Of a DNA stretch of 40,688 bases, positions 25,325-33,628 are shown piece by piece. Within the stretch, counting starts at the first letter, position 1; each line of letters begins with the position of its first letter. The DNA is taken from the NCBI GenBank assembly GCA_964631255.1, contig CAZVWS010000013.1:1-40688 (forward strand). The letters run 5' to 3'. The stretch is from JBGZFC01 sp964631255 (lineage in GTDB: Bacteria; Bacteroidota; Bacteroidia; Bacteroidales; Dysgonomonadaceae). The notes under the pieces were generated by a model. The model ran no database searches, was not told the origin of the DNA, and worked only from the letters and a program-made list of their open reading frames with translations. The translations under genes were made by a program, and so were the position numbers.

Positions 25325-27559
25325 TTAAAAACTTATCGTTACACGTGCCATATAGTTGCGGGTAGCTTGCGGGTAATAACCAATCCAGTTGAGCGAATTG
25401 CCGTCGGCAAAAGTATCTGTTGAAGCCCAACCGTTGGCAATATATTTCTTGTTGAACAGGTTGTTTACAAAAAACTGTAAGTTTATGTTTCCTATACCGG
25501 TTTCGTTGAAAGTATATCCTGCCGAAAAATTGCTCACGAAATAGGCGTCTATAGATTTTGCATCGTTGGAAGTGTTGTCCAAATATTGTTTATCCACATA
25601 TTTGCCTTGCAAGTTGATATAAAAACTGGATACCGGCTGATACGTAACTCCCATGAAAGCCACTACATTTGGCGAAAAGGAGATATTGGTAGATTCAAAT
25701 GTTTGCGAAATCTGTCCAATCCATTCATACGAATCTGCCGTATCGTAATGGTCAAAATAAGCAACATAATTTTTTATTTTATTGCGGCTGATTGTAGCGT
25801 TTCCATCCACACGCCATTTGTTGTTCCACAAGGGCAGAGCCATCTCCAATTCCAAACCGGCACGGTAACTGTCTTTCACATTTTCCATCAGCTTGTAGCC
25901 CACGTCGGTCAGTTTGCCGGTTTGCACCATTTGGTTGTGATAATCCATCAGATATAAATTTGCCCCCAAACGCAATCCGGCACTATTGGTAAATCGGTAT
26001 CCCAGTTCGTAGTCAATCATTCGCTCGGGTTTAATGGGATTTTCTGTGTCGCCTTTTATTCCGTCCTTCAAATCGGGACGGATGGGTTCACGTTGTGCCA
26101 TAGCAACCGATGCGTACAGTTTGTTCCAATTGTTGAGATTAAAAAACAGACCTGCTTTGGGATTCACAAAATCATAAACAAAATCGTGTTTCAAGCTTGC
26201 CAAATCATCATCAATTCCGTCAAAACGATAGTTGATGTGTCGGTATTGCACATCGGCAAAAGCCGATAGCTTGTCGGTGAGCTGGTATTCCGATTTGGCA
26301 AAAACAGAAAATTCGCCTTTTTTCCCGGTATTGCGATACCATTCGTAATCGGGAGCAATATTTTGCGAATATTTTACCCAAGGTAATTTCCCGTAGTGAT
26401 TGCCATCATAAAAGCTGTACATGCTGCCGAAAGTCATTTTCCATGCATCGCGGGCATATTCCAAACCAATGTTTGCCACATAGAAATCGTTTTTCATCAA
26501 TTTCTGACGAATCACATCCGTGCGATTGTAGGTAACACCGTCAATCACTTGTGGCTCCAATCCAAATTCTGAAAGTTTGCGATTGGCTTTGTAATTTTCG
26601 TAATAGCCAAACCCGTGGTTGTAACTGAGTGCAGCATTAACAGAAAGGGCATCGGTTATCTCTCTCGAAAAAACAAATTGCAATATATCTGAGAAATAAT
26701 TATCCGTTTCATTATCATAATACAATCTATTGCCGGCATCGTCATAATACTCCCCTGCCGGGTTGTACCGACGACCATATTCCTCGTCGTTCATCTGCTC
26801 TTCCGATACTCCTTCCCAGGTAATACCCGTGCGTTGCGACCCTTTTATGTAACTCAGTCGGAGCAACTGCTTGTCGGTATAGTGAGAAAGTGCCAAATAT
26901 AAATTGCTGTGATTGACCTTGCCGTTGCGAATATATCCATCGCCTAACACACGCGAATATCGGGCATCTAACGACAGACCATTTTTCAAAATTCCTGTAC
27001 CGGCGGCAAGTGTAGAAAGAAACGTATTGTAACTGCCTACCGAGGTAGATGCTTCGCCATAGGCTTGCGAACGTGCGCCGGTGGTTTTGAGCGAGATGCT
27101 TGCGCCAAACGCTGCCGAACCGTTGCTGGATGTACCAATACCTCGCTGTATCTGAACACTTTGCAGCGAATTGGATAAATCGGGTAAGTTGACCCAATAC
27201 ACCTCCTGGCTTTCGGGGTTGTTGAGCGGCATTCCATTGAGGGTAACATTGATACGGGTTGCATCCGTTCCTCTGATTCTAAAGAAAGTATTGCCCACGC
27301 CCAATCCGTCTTCCGAAAAAGAGACCAAAGAGGGCGTTACTTGCAATATGGCAGGAATGTTGCGAGCGGCATTTTGCTTACGAATGTCCGTAGCCGACAC
27401 GTTGGTATAAGACATGGGCGTATTTTGTCCCGCACGCATTGCCGACACAACTACCTCTTCCAATTGCACATTTTTCAAACTGTCGGTTTGCTCCTCTTGT
27501 GCATGCAACAGATTACCCAACACCAAAAAAAGAATGGGTAAAAAAATAAACTTTTTCAT
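25325..27559 (-). CDS. TonB-dependent outer-membrane receptor, probably for thiamine
   Basis: This 744-residue receptor should import thiamine or a derivative across the outer membrane using TonB energy. A signal peptide (about 1-20, ending LLHA) is followed by a TonB-box-like stretch LEEVVVSAMR at about 33-42. The plug domain (about 45-155) contains RNIPAILQVTPSLVSF, FFRIRGTDATRINVTLNGMP and VQIQRGIGTSSNGSAAFG. The remainder is a 22-strand-type barrel with the usual NLFNKKYIANGWAS segment near the end and a final MARVTISF. There is no SusD partner and no N-terminal carboxypeptidase-like domain, so it is a vitamin/metal-type receptor. The TPP riboswitch upstream gives the substrate prediction. 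Confidence 0.9.
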   Translation of the reverse strand: MKKFIFLPILFLVLGNLLHAQEEQTDSLKNVQLEEVVVSAMRAGQNTPMSYTNVSATDIRKQNAARNIPAILQVTPSLVSFSEDGLGVGNTFFRIRGTDATRINVTLNGMPLNNPESQEVYWVNLPDLSNSLQSVQIQRGIGTSSNGSAAFGASISLKTTGARSQAYGEASTSVGSYNTFLSTLAAGTGILKNGLSLDARYSRVLGDGYIRNGKVNHSNLYLALSHYTDKQLLRLSYIKGSQRTGITWEGVSEEQMNDEEYGRRYNPAGEYYDDAGNRLYYDNETDNYFSDILQFVFSREITDALSVNAALSYNHGFGYYENYKANRKLSEFGLEPQVIDGVTYNRTDVIRQKLMKNDFYVANIGLEYARDAWKMTFGSMYSFYDGNHYGKLPWVKYSQNIAPDYEWYRNTGKKGEFSVFAKSEYQLTDKLSAFADVQYRHINYRFDGIDDDLASLKHDFVYDFVNPKAGLFFNLNNWNKLYASVAMAQREPIRPDLKDGIKGDTENPIKPERMIDYELGYRFTNSAGLRLGANLYLMDYHNQMVQTGKLTDVGYKLMENVKDSYRAGLELEMALPLWNNKWRVDGNATISRNKIKNYVAYFDHYDTADSYEWIGQISQTFESTNISFSPNVVAFMGVTYQPVSSFYINLQGKYVDKQYLDNTSNDAKSIDAYFVSNFSAGYTFNETGIGNINLQFFVNNLFNKKYIANGWASTDTFADGNSLNWIGYYPQATRNYMARVTISF

Positions 27560-27684
27560 TTTAAAACATGTTTTTTTTGGGATAAACGGACACAGTAATA
27601 CATGCTCGTTTATCGATTAAATATAAAATAACAAGGGGATTGAACCTAAAAAACGGATACACCAAGGTGGTTTACGTTTTTTTT

Positions 27685-27765
27685 ATTTCCCTACGCCGGC
27701 ATTATCCGGATCAGGTGTTTGGGTATGATCTCAGCCTGTAAACTTTGGAGGCACCCCTTCATAAA
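27685..27765 (-). ncRNA. TPP riboswitch (THI element)
   Basis: Read on the minus strand, the leader contains the conserved blocks of the thiamine pyrophosphate aptamer in order: AAGGGGTGCC, the pyrimidine-binding CTGAGATCATACCC, CACCTGATCCGGATAATGCC and the closing GGCGTAGGGA. This order and spacing match the THI box. About 125 nt separate it from the receptor start codon; that segment holds an imperfect short hairpin and a T run but no strong terminator, so whether control is at transcription or at translation is not clear. TPP would switch the receptor and pnuT off. Confidence 0.97.
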
Positions 27766-27772
27766 GATGATG

Positions 27773-27780
27773 CAAAGGTA
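27773..27780 (-). promoter_or_regulatory. -7 box of the thiamine uptake operon
   Basis: TACCTTTG on the minus strand matches TAnnTTTG and ends 7-8 nt before the aptamer, so transcription would begin right at the riboswitch. A TTG at 27804-27806 is a weak -33 candidate. Confidence 0.55.
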
Positions 27781-27933
27781 CTATTTATTTTGAATAATTG
27801 ACCCAATAAACAAAAGATGATTATTTTTTTTGAACAAATACGACAGAAAATGGCAAAATCTTTTCAATATAATTAGATTTCTTTGTAATTTCGTTGTTAA
27901 TATAGCATATTCTGTTAAAATTATTTACTCGAG

Positions 27934-30216
27934 ATGACTGATGAAACCAAAATATTAGCCGAAGAAAAGATGATTGAAGATGAGTTTCAGGCACTTGTCA
28001 ACGATTATCTGAACTCGAACCACCGGCGCAAGGTTGATATCATAACCAAAGCCTACAACTTGGCAAAGGAGGCGCATAAAGGTGCGCGCCGTCGTTCGGG
28101 CGAACCATATATTATGCACCCCATTGCAGTAGCACGCATCGTGTGTCGCGAAATGGGATTGGGGTCCACCTCCATTTCGGCGGCTCTGTTGCACGATGTG
28201 GTAGAAGACACCGACTACACCACCGAAGACATCAAAATGATGTTTGGTGAAAAAATTGCCCTTATTGTCGAAGGTCTCACAAAAATATCGAGTGGCATGT
28301 TTGGTGAAGATGTTTCGGCACAAGCAGAAAATTTCAGGAAATTGCTGCTGACTATGTCCGAAGATATTCGGGTAATATTGATAAAAATTGCCGACAGATT
28401 GCACAACATGCGCACGCTGGACTCCATGGCTCCCGCCAAAAAATTCAAAATTACGGGCGAAACCATGTTCATTTATGCTCCATTGGCGCACCGACTCGGG
28501 CTTTTTGCAATGAAAACAGAATTGGAGGAGCTCTGTTTCAAATACGAACATCCGGAAACTTACCTGGAGCTGGAAAAAAACATAGAAGAAACAGCCTCTT
28601 CACGCGACAAGGTGTACGAAAAATTTTCGATTCCCGTCATCAAAGCATTAGATAAGATGGGTATCGAGTACGAAATGCGGGCACGTGTGAAATCTATCTT
28701 CTCCATTTGGAAAAAAATGGAGTCAAAAAACATCAAATTCAACGAAGTATATGACCTGTATGCCGTTCGCATCATATTTGAAGCATCGCCCGAAATGGAC
28801 GAAAAAAAACAGTGTTGGGACATATATTCTGCCATCACCGATATTTATAAACTACGCCCCGATCGCATTCGCGATTGGATTAGCCACCCAAAATCAAACG
28901 GTTACCAGGCATTGCATCTTACTGTGATGGGTCCCGACGGGAAATGGATAGAAATCCAAATCCGAAGCCGACGGATGGACGAAATTGCAGAAAAAGGATT
29001 TGCAGCCCATTGGAAATACAAAGAAAGCAGTGTGGAAGAAGACAATGAATTGGAGAAATGGCTCAAAACCATTCAGGAAGTTTTGACCAACCCAAATCCA
29101 AATGCCATCGATTTTCTCGATACGGTAAAAATGAGCCTCTTCGCCTCCGAAATATTTGTTTTCACACCGCGAGGCGACTTAAAAACTTTACCTAAAGGCT
29201 CCACCGCTTTAGACTTTGCATACAGCATACACACGCGCATTGGCGACCATTGTTTGGGTGCAAAGGTAAACCACAGTTTGGTGCCATTGAGCCAAATGTT
29301 GAAAAGTGGCGACCAAATTGAGATAATTACATCACAAACGCAACAACCACAAAAGGAGTGGCTTGGATTTGTTACTACGGCAAAAGCCAGAACAAAAATA
29401 GAATCATCATTGCGACGACAAAAACGCCAAATAGAAGAGCAAGGTATGCTCATGCTGGAAGAGCTACTGGAAACCAAACCGGTAGAAAACCCCATGTATG
29501 TAAAAATTCTGAATTACTACAACATAGAAAAAAAAGAAGATTTGCATTACCTGATTGGAAGCAACGAGATAAAACTGCCCGCCAACAAAGACGTTTTTAA
29601 CTCTCCACAGAAAAAAGAAGAACAAAAACAGGACAACCTTTTTGTTCGTTATGTAAAGCAAGCTATGAGCTCGCTCAAGAAAAACCAAGACGACATAAAA
29701 ATCAACTCCACACCGAGCGATTCAAAACAAGAGAAAAAAACGGTAGAAAAGATTGACAAAAAATCAGTTTACCAACTAAAAGAAGACAACTTCAAGAAAA
29801 ACTTTATCGTGGCTCCGTGCTGCAATCCGCTGCCGGGCGATGATGTATTCGGCTTTATTACCAACAAAAATGAGGTGGAAGTACACAAACGCTCCTGTTC
29901 CACAGGCATAAAACTGAAATCTAATTTCGGAGAAAAAATTGTTGCTACCGCTTGGAGCGATTACAGGCAATACTCTTTTACCGCATCCATTGCGCTTTCG
30001 GGTATCGACCGTATAGGTATTTTGAATGAAATATTGCTCAAACTAACCGAGGACAAAGTGATAAATATCCAAAGCATGAATGTATCTTCAAACGATGGTA
30101 TTTTTGAGGGAGTTATTCACGTAGGTGTGCATAGCGTGGAGGATGTGAATTTGCTATGCAAAAAAATTGAGAAAGTAGATGGTATCAATAGCGTGAGGCG
30201 GTCGTTGAATAACTAA
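27934..30216 (+). CDS. Bifunctional (p)ppGpp synthetase/hydrolase (RelA/SpoT family)
   Basis: This 760-residue long Rel protein makes and degrades the alarmone (p)ppGpp. The N-terminal hydrolase domain (about 45-200) keeps its HD metal site (LLHDVVEDTDYT) and YIMHPIAVA. The synthetase domain (about 235-365) has RVKSIFSIWKKM, the conserved GYQALHL and EIQIRSRRMDEIAEKGFAAHWKYK. A TGS domain (about 402-465) begins EIFVFTPRGDLKTLPKGSTALDFAY. The C-terminal zinc/ACT part (about 615-760) contains CCNPLPGDDVFGF and a terminal ACT fold. A charged Lys/Gln-rich linker of about 60 residues lies between TGS and the zinc domain. Both catalytic centres look intact, so it is a Rel type rather than a synthase-only RelA. 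Confidence 0.93.
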   Translation: MTDETKILAEEKMIEDEFQALVNDYLNSNHRRKVDIITKAYNLAKEAHKGARRRSGEPYIMHPIAVARIVCREMGLGSTSISAALLHDVVEDTDYTTEDIKMMFGEKIALIVEGLTKISSGMFGEDVSAQAENFRKLLLTMSEDIRVILIKIADRLHNMRTLDSMAPAKKFKITGETMFIYAPLAHRLGLFAMKTELEELCFKYEHPETYLELEKNIEETASSRDKVYEKFSIPVIKALDKMGIEYEMRARVKSIFSIWKKMESKNIKFNEVYDLYAVRIIFEASPEMDEKKQCWDIYSAITDIYKLRPDRIRDWISHPKSNGYQALHLTVMGPDGKWIEIQIRSRRMDEIAEKGFAAHWKYKESSVEEDNELEKWLKTIQEVLTNPNPNAIDFLDTVKMSLFASEIFVFTPRGDLKTLPKGSTALDFAYSIHTRIGDHCLGAKVNHSLVPLSQMLKSGDQIEIITSQTQQPQKEWLGFVTTAKARTKIESSLRRQKRQIEEQGMLMLEELLETKPVENPMYVKILNYYNIEKKEDLHYLIGSNEIKLPANKDVFNSPQKKEEQKQDNLFVRYVKQAMSSLKKNQDDIKINSTPSDSKQEKKTVEKIDKKSVYQLKEDNFKKNFIVAPCCNPLPGDDVFGFITNKNEVEVHKRSCSTGIKLKSNFGEKIVATAWSDYRQYSFTASIALSGIDRIGILNEILLKLTEDKVINIQSMNVSSNDGIFEGVIHVGVHSVEDVNLLCKKIEKVDGINSVRRSLNN

Positions 30217-30232
30217 GCAGAGCCTAAAACGG

Positions 30233-30288
30233 CTGTAAAAAAACACAATTGGATGATAGTCTTTATAAAAAAGGATATCATCCAATTG
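30233..30288 (-). terminator. Terminator of the YtxH / holin-like operon
   Basis: A perfect 13-bp inverted repeat (30246-30258 with 30276-30288) encloses a 17-nt AT-rich loop. On the minus strand it is followed by GTG and seven T, so it terminates the minus-strand operon. On the plus strand no T run follows, so rel may lack its own terminator or use the hairpin less efficiently. Confidence 0.8.
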
Positions 30289-30327
30289 CAAATTCAAAAT
30301 ATGGAGCTACAAGATATAGCCGTATTT

Positions 30328-30708
30328 TCACCTTTTTTTCTTACCTCCAAACAGTCGTCCCGTTACTTTTTTTGCCGCAAAAGCCATGATGGCAGGTTTG
30401 CCTACTTGCCACGCCATTTTGCCAATCAAAGGCAAATTGGACACGACCATATTCAGCCAGGGCATTCTGCTTTTTTTACTCACAAACGGGGTTACAGAGC
30501 TGGATGAGCCGCTCGATAAGGTATCTAATGTTTCCGAAAACTTCGTTTTGATACTCGAGGCAACACCTTTGGTGAGCATACTTCCCCAGTTATCTTCTAA
30601 ATATTGCAATCTGTACGATAGTCTTTGTGCAGAGATAGCACGATTTTCACGCAATCGTTTTTTCTCCAAATGGAGCTCGTCAAGGGGTGTCAATTTATAT
30701 GATTTCAT
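30328..30708 (-). CDS. Hypothetical protein, third gene of the YtxH module
   Basis: This 126-residue protein was not recognised. The N-terminal third is charged and helical (LDELHLEKKRLRENRA), a Ser-rich linker follows (SSGSSSSV), and the C terminus holds a moderately hydrophobic stretch (WLNMVVSNLPLIGKMAWQV) and a strongly basic tail (GGKKKR). There is no signal peptide. Its start overlaps the stop of the upstream holin-like gene by 4 nt, so the two are probably translationally coupled. It is the last gene before the terminator. A membrane-associated accessory of the other two proteins is plausible but unproven. Confidence 0.7.
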   Translation of the reverse strand: MKSYKLTPLDELHLEKKRLRENRAISAQRLSYRLQYLEDNWGSMLTKGVASSIKTKFSETLDTLSSGSSSSVTPFVSKKSRMPWLNMVVSNLPLIGKMAWQVGKPAIMAFAAKKVTGRLFGGKKKR

Positions 30709-31097
30709 TGTTTTACATTTGAAAAATCTACATCATCTTCCTCTTTTTTCATCAAGAAACTTACTACCGAATTGGTGATACTTTTTTTGATGCTTTTTTT
30801 GCAGAGAACCAAGACAACGATTATTATCAATAAGACTCCGGTAACCACTCCAAAACCTTTCCAAAAACTATCAAAAACCGCTTCCGAAAGATAAAAACCG
30901 AGCGTGAAAAACAGCAAGCCTAAAAACTGAAAAATGAAAAACAGCATGAGTATCCAAAACGAAATGCTTGAACTGCCTTTGCTTATTTTTTCAAAACTCT
31001 CCAGCTTACCTATTTCCAGCGTATTGACTACGAAACTCGAAATATCATTCTTCATTTCTCCTATTAAGGAGGTTACAGTTTTTTCTTGTTGCATCAA
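30705..31097 (-). CDS. Holin-X-like integral membrane protein (PF07332-type)
   Basis: This 130-residue protein has an amphipathic N-terminal helix (about 5-45), two strong membrane helices (about 46-70 and 85-105) and an acidic C-terminal tail (KKEEDDVDF). This matches the small 'phage holin family' proteins that occur beside YtxH genes in many bacteria and are chromosomal envelope or stress proteins, not lysis proteins. No phage genes are nearby. It is the middle gene of a three-gene unit: 27 bp after the YtxH gene and overlapping the next by 4 nt. Confidence 0.72.
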   Translation of the reverse strand: MMQQEKTVTSLIGEMKNDISSFVVNTLEIGKLESFEKISKGSSSISFWILMLFFIFQFLGLLFFTLGFYLSEAVFDSFWKGFGVVTGVLLIIIVVLVLCKKSIKKSITNSVVSFLMKKEEDDVDFSNVKQ

Positions 31098-31124
31098 GGA
31101 GGTAATTTTTAGGTTTTAAAAAAA

Positions 31125-31367
31125 TTAATGTTTTGCCAATTCTTTTTTAGCAATTTCGGCTATATCATCAATATCTTCTTTCAAGTCTGCTACTTCACTT
31201 TTTCCTTTGTGAATGGCAGTTTTTACATTTGCACGCACTTTGTCAACCAAGGTATTGGCTTGTTCCAACCACTCTTCTCTTTTGTCGGTACCCATGATGT
31301 AACCTACTGCTGCACCCAATGCAACTCCAATACCTAAACCGAGTAATAATTTTGCTTCTGATTTCAT
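31125..31367 (-). CDS. YtxH-domain protein
   Basis: This 80-residue protein begins with the family's Gly/Ala-rich membrane helix (LLLGLGIGVALGAAVGYIMG, about 8-27), then a short basic turn and a long charged helix up to the end. This is the standard YtxH layout; in Bacillus YtxH is a general-stress protein. It heads the three-gene module with the holin-like and hypothetical genes. A 9-bp inverted repeat at 31406-31434 lies in its upstream region and may be an operator. Confidence 0.83.
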   Translation of the reverse strand: MKSEAKLLLGLGIGVALGAAVGYIMGTDKREEWLEQANTLVDKVRANVKTAIHKGKSEVADLKEDIDDIAEIAKKELAKH

Positions 31368-31405
31368 AAATTTTTATTTTTTAGATTGTTAATGGTCTGT
31401 TTGGC

Positions 31406-31434
31406 TTTTATTGTTTGAATATTTGACAATAAAA
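31406..31434. promoter_or_regulatory. 9-bp inverted repeat upstream of the YtxH operon
   Basis: TTTTATTGT (31406-31414) and its complement ACAATAAAA (31426-31434) are separated by 11 bp, giving half-site centres 20 bp apart, about two helical turns. It lies about 40 bp upstream of the YtxH ATG. It could be an operator; it might also be a weak AT-rich hairpin after miaB, but no T run follows. Confidence 0.35.
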
Positions 31435-31499
31435 CGCGCTTCGTTATATGAGTAAAACGTTTTTAGTGATGAAATTGTTTATCATGACCAATAAAAAAA

Positions 31500-32849
31500 C
31501 TATTCTACCACTTCGCCCAATAAAGTCGCCGCCGTGAAACCCGTGATGTGCACACGAACAAACTGTCCGATTCGATGATTTTTTTTATCGAAAATAACCA
31601 CTTTGTTTTGTTCTGTTCGCCCAAAAAGTTGCTCTCTCGAGCGTTTGGATACACCTTCTACCAATACCTCAAATTCTTTGCCCATATCATTTTCGTTGCT
31701 CTTTTGCGACAATTTCAATTGCAGCTCAATTATCTCCTGCAAACGGCGAGTTTTTACATCATCGGGCACATTATCGTCCAGTTTTTGTGAAGCAAAAGTT
31801 CCCGGTCTTTCCGAATATTTGAACATAAAAGCCGAGTCGAAACCCACTTCTCGCATCAACGACAAAGTCTCTTGGTGGTCATCTTCGGTTTCGGAGTGAA
31901 AACCGCACATGATATCGGTTGAAATTCCGCACCCGGGAATGATGCTTTTGATGGCTGCAATCCGATTCAAATACCACTCTCTGTCATATTTTCGGTTCAT
32001 GAGTTTGAGCATACGCGAGCTGCCCGATTGCACCGGCAAATGGATATAGTTGCACAGATTTTTGTATTTGGCAATTACGTGCAATGTTTCGTCGGTCATA
32101 TCCTTGGGATGCGATGTGGTGAAACGCACGCGCATGTGTTGTGCTTCTCGCGAAACCATTGCCAACAACGCCGAAAAATCGATATCCTCACCATTTTCGT
32201 TGTAATGATACGAATTTACATTTTGCCCCAAAAGGGTAACTTCACGGAATCCTTTTTCGCGCAAATCTCGCAATTCGTTGAGGATACTTTCGGGTTGGCG
32301 ACTGCGCTCACGACCGCGCGTGTATGGTACGATACAGTAAGTGCAAAAATTATTGCATCCGCGCATGATGGAGATATATCCCGAAATATTCACACCCTGC
32401 ATTTTGAGGGGGATTACATCTTTGTAGGTTTCGGTTTTAGAGAGTTCTATGTTGATGGCTTTCTCGCCTTGTTCTACGGCACCTATCAGGTTGGGCAAAT
32501 CAAGATAGGCATCGGGACCCACAACCAAATCGGCGTGGTGATTCTCAATCAACTCCTGTTTTACCCGCTCTGCCATACAACCCAACACGCCGATAATCAG
32601 ATTTTTTTTCGTTTTTTTCTTTCTCGAATTAAAATATTCGAGACGTTGAATCACTTTCTGCTCTGCATTATCTCTTATCGAGCAGGTATTTACAAAAATC
32701 AGGTCTGCCTCTTCTTCCTTTTCGGTAATGGCGTAACCCTCCATGTTCATAATAGCAGCAACCACCTCAGAATCTGCCACATTCATTTGGCAGCCATAGG
32801 TTTCGATAAATAGTTTTTTCTCTTCGTGTGAATTGGACGTTATATTCAT
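31500..32849 (-). CDS. miaB: tRNA-2-methylthio-N6-dimethylallyladenosine synthase
   Basis: This 449-residue radical-SAM methylthiotransferase modifies i6A37 of tRNAs that read codons starting with U. The N-terminal UPF0004 domain carries the auxiliary-cluster cysteines Cys20, Cys56 and Cys91. The radical-SAM cluster binds Cys165, Cys169 and Cys172 in RGCNNFCTYCIVPYTRGRE. The C-terminal TRAM domain (about 380-445) includes FEVLVEGVSKRS. The opening KLFIETYGCQMN and the total length fit MiaB rather than MtaB or RimO. It reads as a single gene. No strong terminator was seen between it and the YtxH operon. Confidence 0.94.
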   Translation of the reverse strand: MNITSNSHEEKKLFIETYGCQMNVADSEVVAAIMNMEGYAITEKEEEADLIFVNTCSIRDNAEQKVIQRLEYFNSRKKKTKKNLIIGVLGCMAERVKQELIENHHADLVVGPDAYLDLPNLIGAVEQGEKAINIELSKTETYKDVIPLKMQGVNISGYISIMRGCNNFCTYCIVPYTRGRERSRQPESILNELRDLREKGFREVTLLGQNVNSYHYNENGEDIDFSALLAMVSREAQHMRVRFTTSHPKDMTDETLHVIAKYKNLCNYIHLPVQSGSSRMLKLMNRKYDREWYLNRIAAIKSIIPGCGISTDIMCGFHSETEDDHQETLSLMREVGFDSAFMFKYSERPGTFASQKLDDNVPDDVKTRRLQEIIELQLKLSQKSNENDMGKEFEVLVEGVSKRSREQLFGRTEQNKVVIFDKKNHRIGQFVRVHITGFTAATLLGEVVE

Positions 32850-33064
32850 TATTTTATTATTTGTTACGAGTTTCAGTTTTGAAAGTATGACGAAAATTGG
32901 GGCAGTTTATTGTTAAAAGAAATACAAATTTGGAGTGAACCATATCGTCCATTTCAATAAATAGTCTGTTTATTTACTATTAATCAACATCTTAACCAAA
33001 CAAACCCAATTATGCAGCAGTTGCTATTTTTCTGCATATATTTCTATATATCACAAAAAATGAC

Positions 33065-33072
33065 TACTTTTG
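33065..33072 (+). promoter_or_regulatory. -7 box of the small hypothetical gene
   Basis: TACTTTTG matches TAnnTTTG, with TTTC (33041-33044) 20 bp upstream as a near -33 element. It lies across the possible TTG start at 33070, so it favours the ATG at 33097. Confidence 0.5.
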
Positions 33073-33096
33073 CAAGACTACAAAATTAATCATTTT

Positions 33097-33552
33097 ATGG
33101 ATATTGGCGACATAATATATACTTTAGTCCTGTTTTTTTTCTTCGCAATCGGTTTGGTGGGCGATTTCAGAAAAAAGAAAGCATCCAAGCAACAGAATGC
33201 TCCCAAGGGTACGCCGATACCAAAAGCGAAACCAAAAAAAATGAAACCGGCTACCATCCCATCACAAAACCGATGGGAAAACCAAACACCACCGCCCGTT
33301 GCCACCCAAACCAGAGTAGAGCCAATGGTGCACAAAGAGTTTCAGTCTTCTTTAAATCTGTCTGCATCAACCGAAGGATACTCTTCTTTGCAAGACTCGC
33401 TTTTGACAAATACTTCGCATGAACAGATAAGTGAAACGGACACGAAAATAACTCAATTGCATCCAATTTTGAAAGATTTGACCGGCGAAAATAGGGGTTC
33501 AGAATTTCGCAAAGCAATTATTTACAGCGAAATATTGAAACGAAAATATTAA
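33097..33552 (+). CDS. Hypothetical single-pass membrane protein
   Basis: This 151-residue protein was not recognised. Residues 1-22 are hydrophobic (IIYTLVLFFFFAIGLVG) and form one membrane anchor. Then comes a basic, Lys/Pro-rich region (about 25-60), a Thr/Pro-rich linker and an acidic polar part. The last 20 residues (EFRKAIIYSEILKRKY) look like a helix that could bind a partner. The start is ATG 33097 because the -7 box overlaps the alternative TTG. The CoA-transferase gene follows after 76 bp without a visible terminator. Confidence 0.7.
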   Translation: MDIGDIIYTLVLFFFFAIGLVGDFRKKKASKQQNAPKGTPIPKAKPKKMKPATIPSQNRWENQTPPPVATQTRVEPMVHKEFQSSLNLSASTEGYSSLQDSLLTNTSHEQISETDTKITQLHPILKDLTGENRGSEFRKAIIYSEILKRKY

Positions 33553-33628
33553 TACAAATCAAAAGAGAGAAAAAACAAGTAACGATTCATATTACTATAA
33601 ATCTTAAAAAACTATTATAATTAAATCT

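Noticed and set aside
30705..31097. Prophage remnant suggested by the holin-like protein
   Set aside because: No endolysin, integrase or phage structural gene lies nearby, and neighbours match the chromosomal YtxH type of cluster.
32028..32813. Plus-strand ORF of 261 codons inside miaB
   Set aside because: All three radical-SAM cysteines and the TRAM domain are on the minus strand, so this frame is a shadow.
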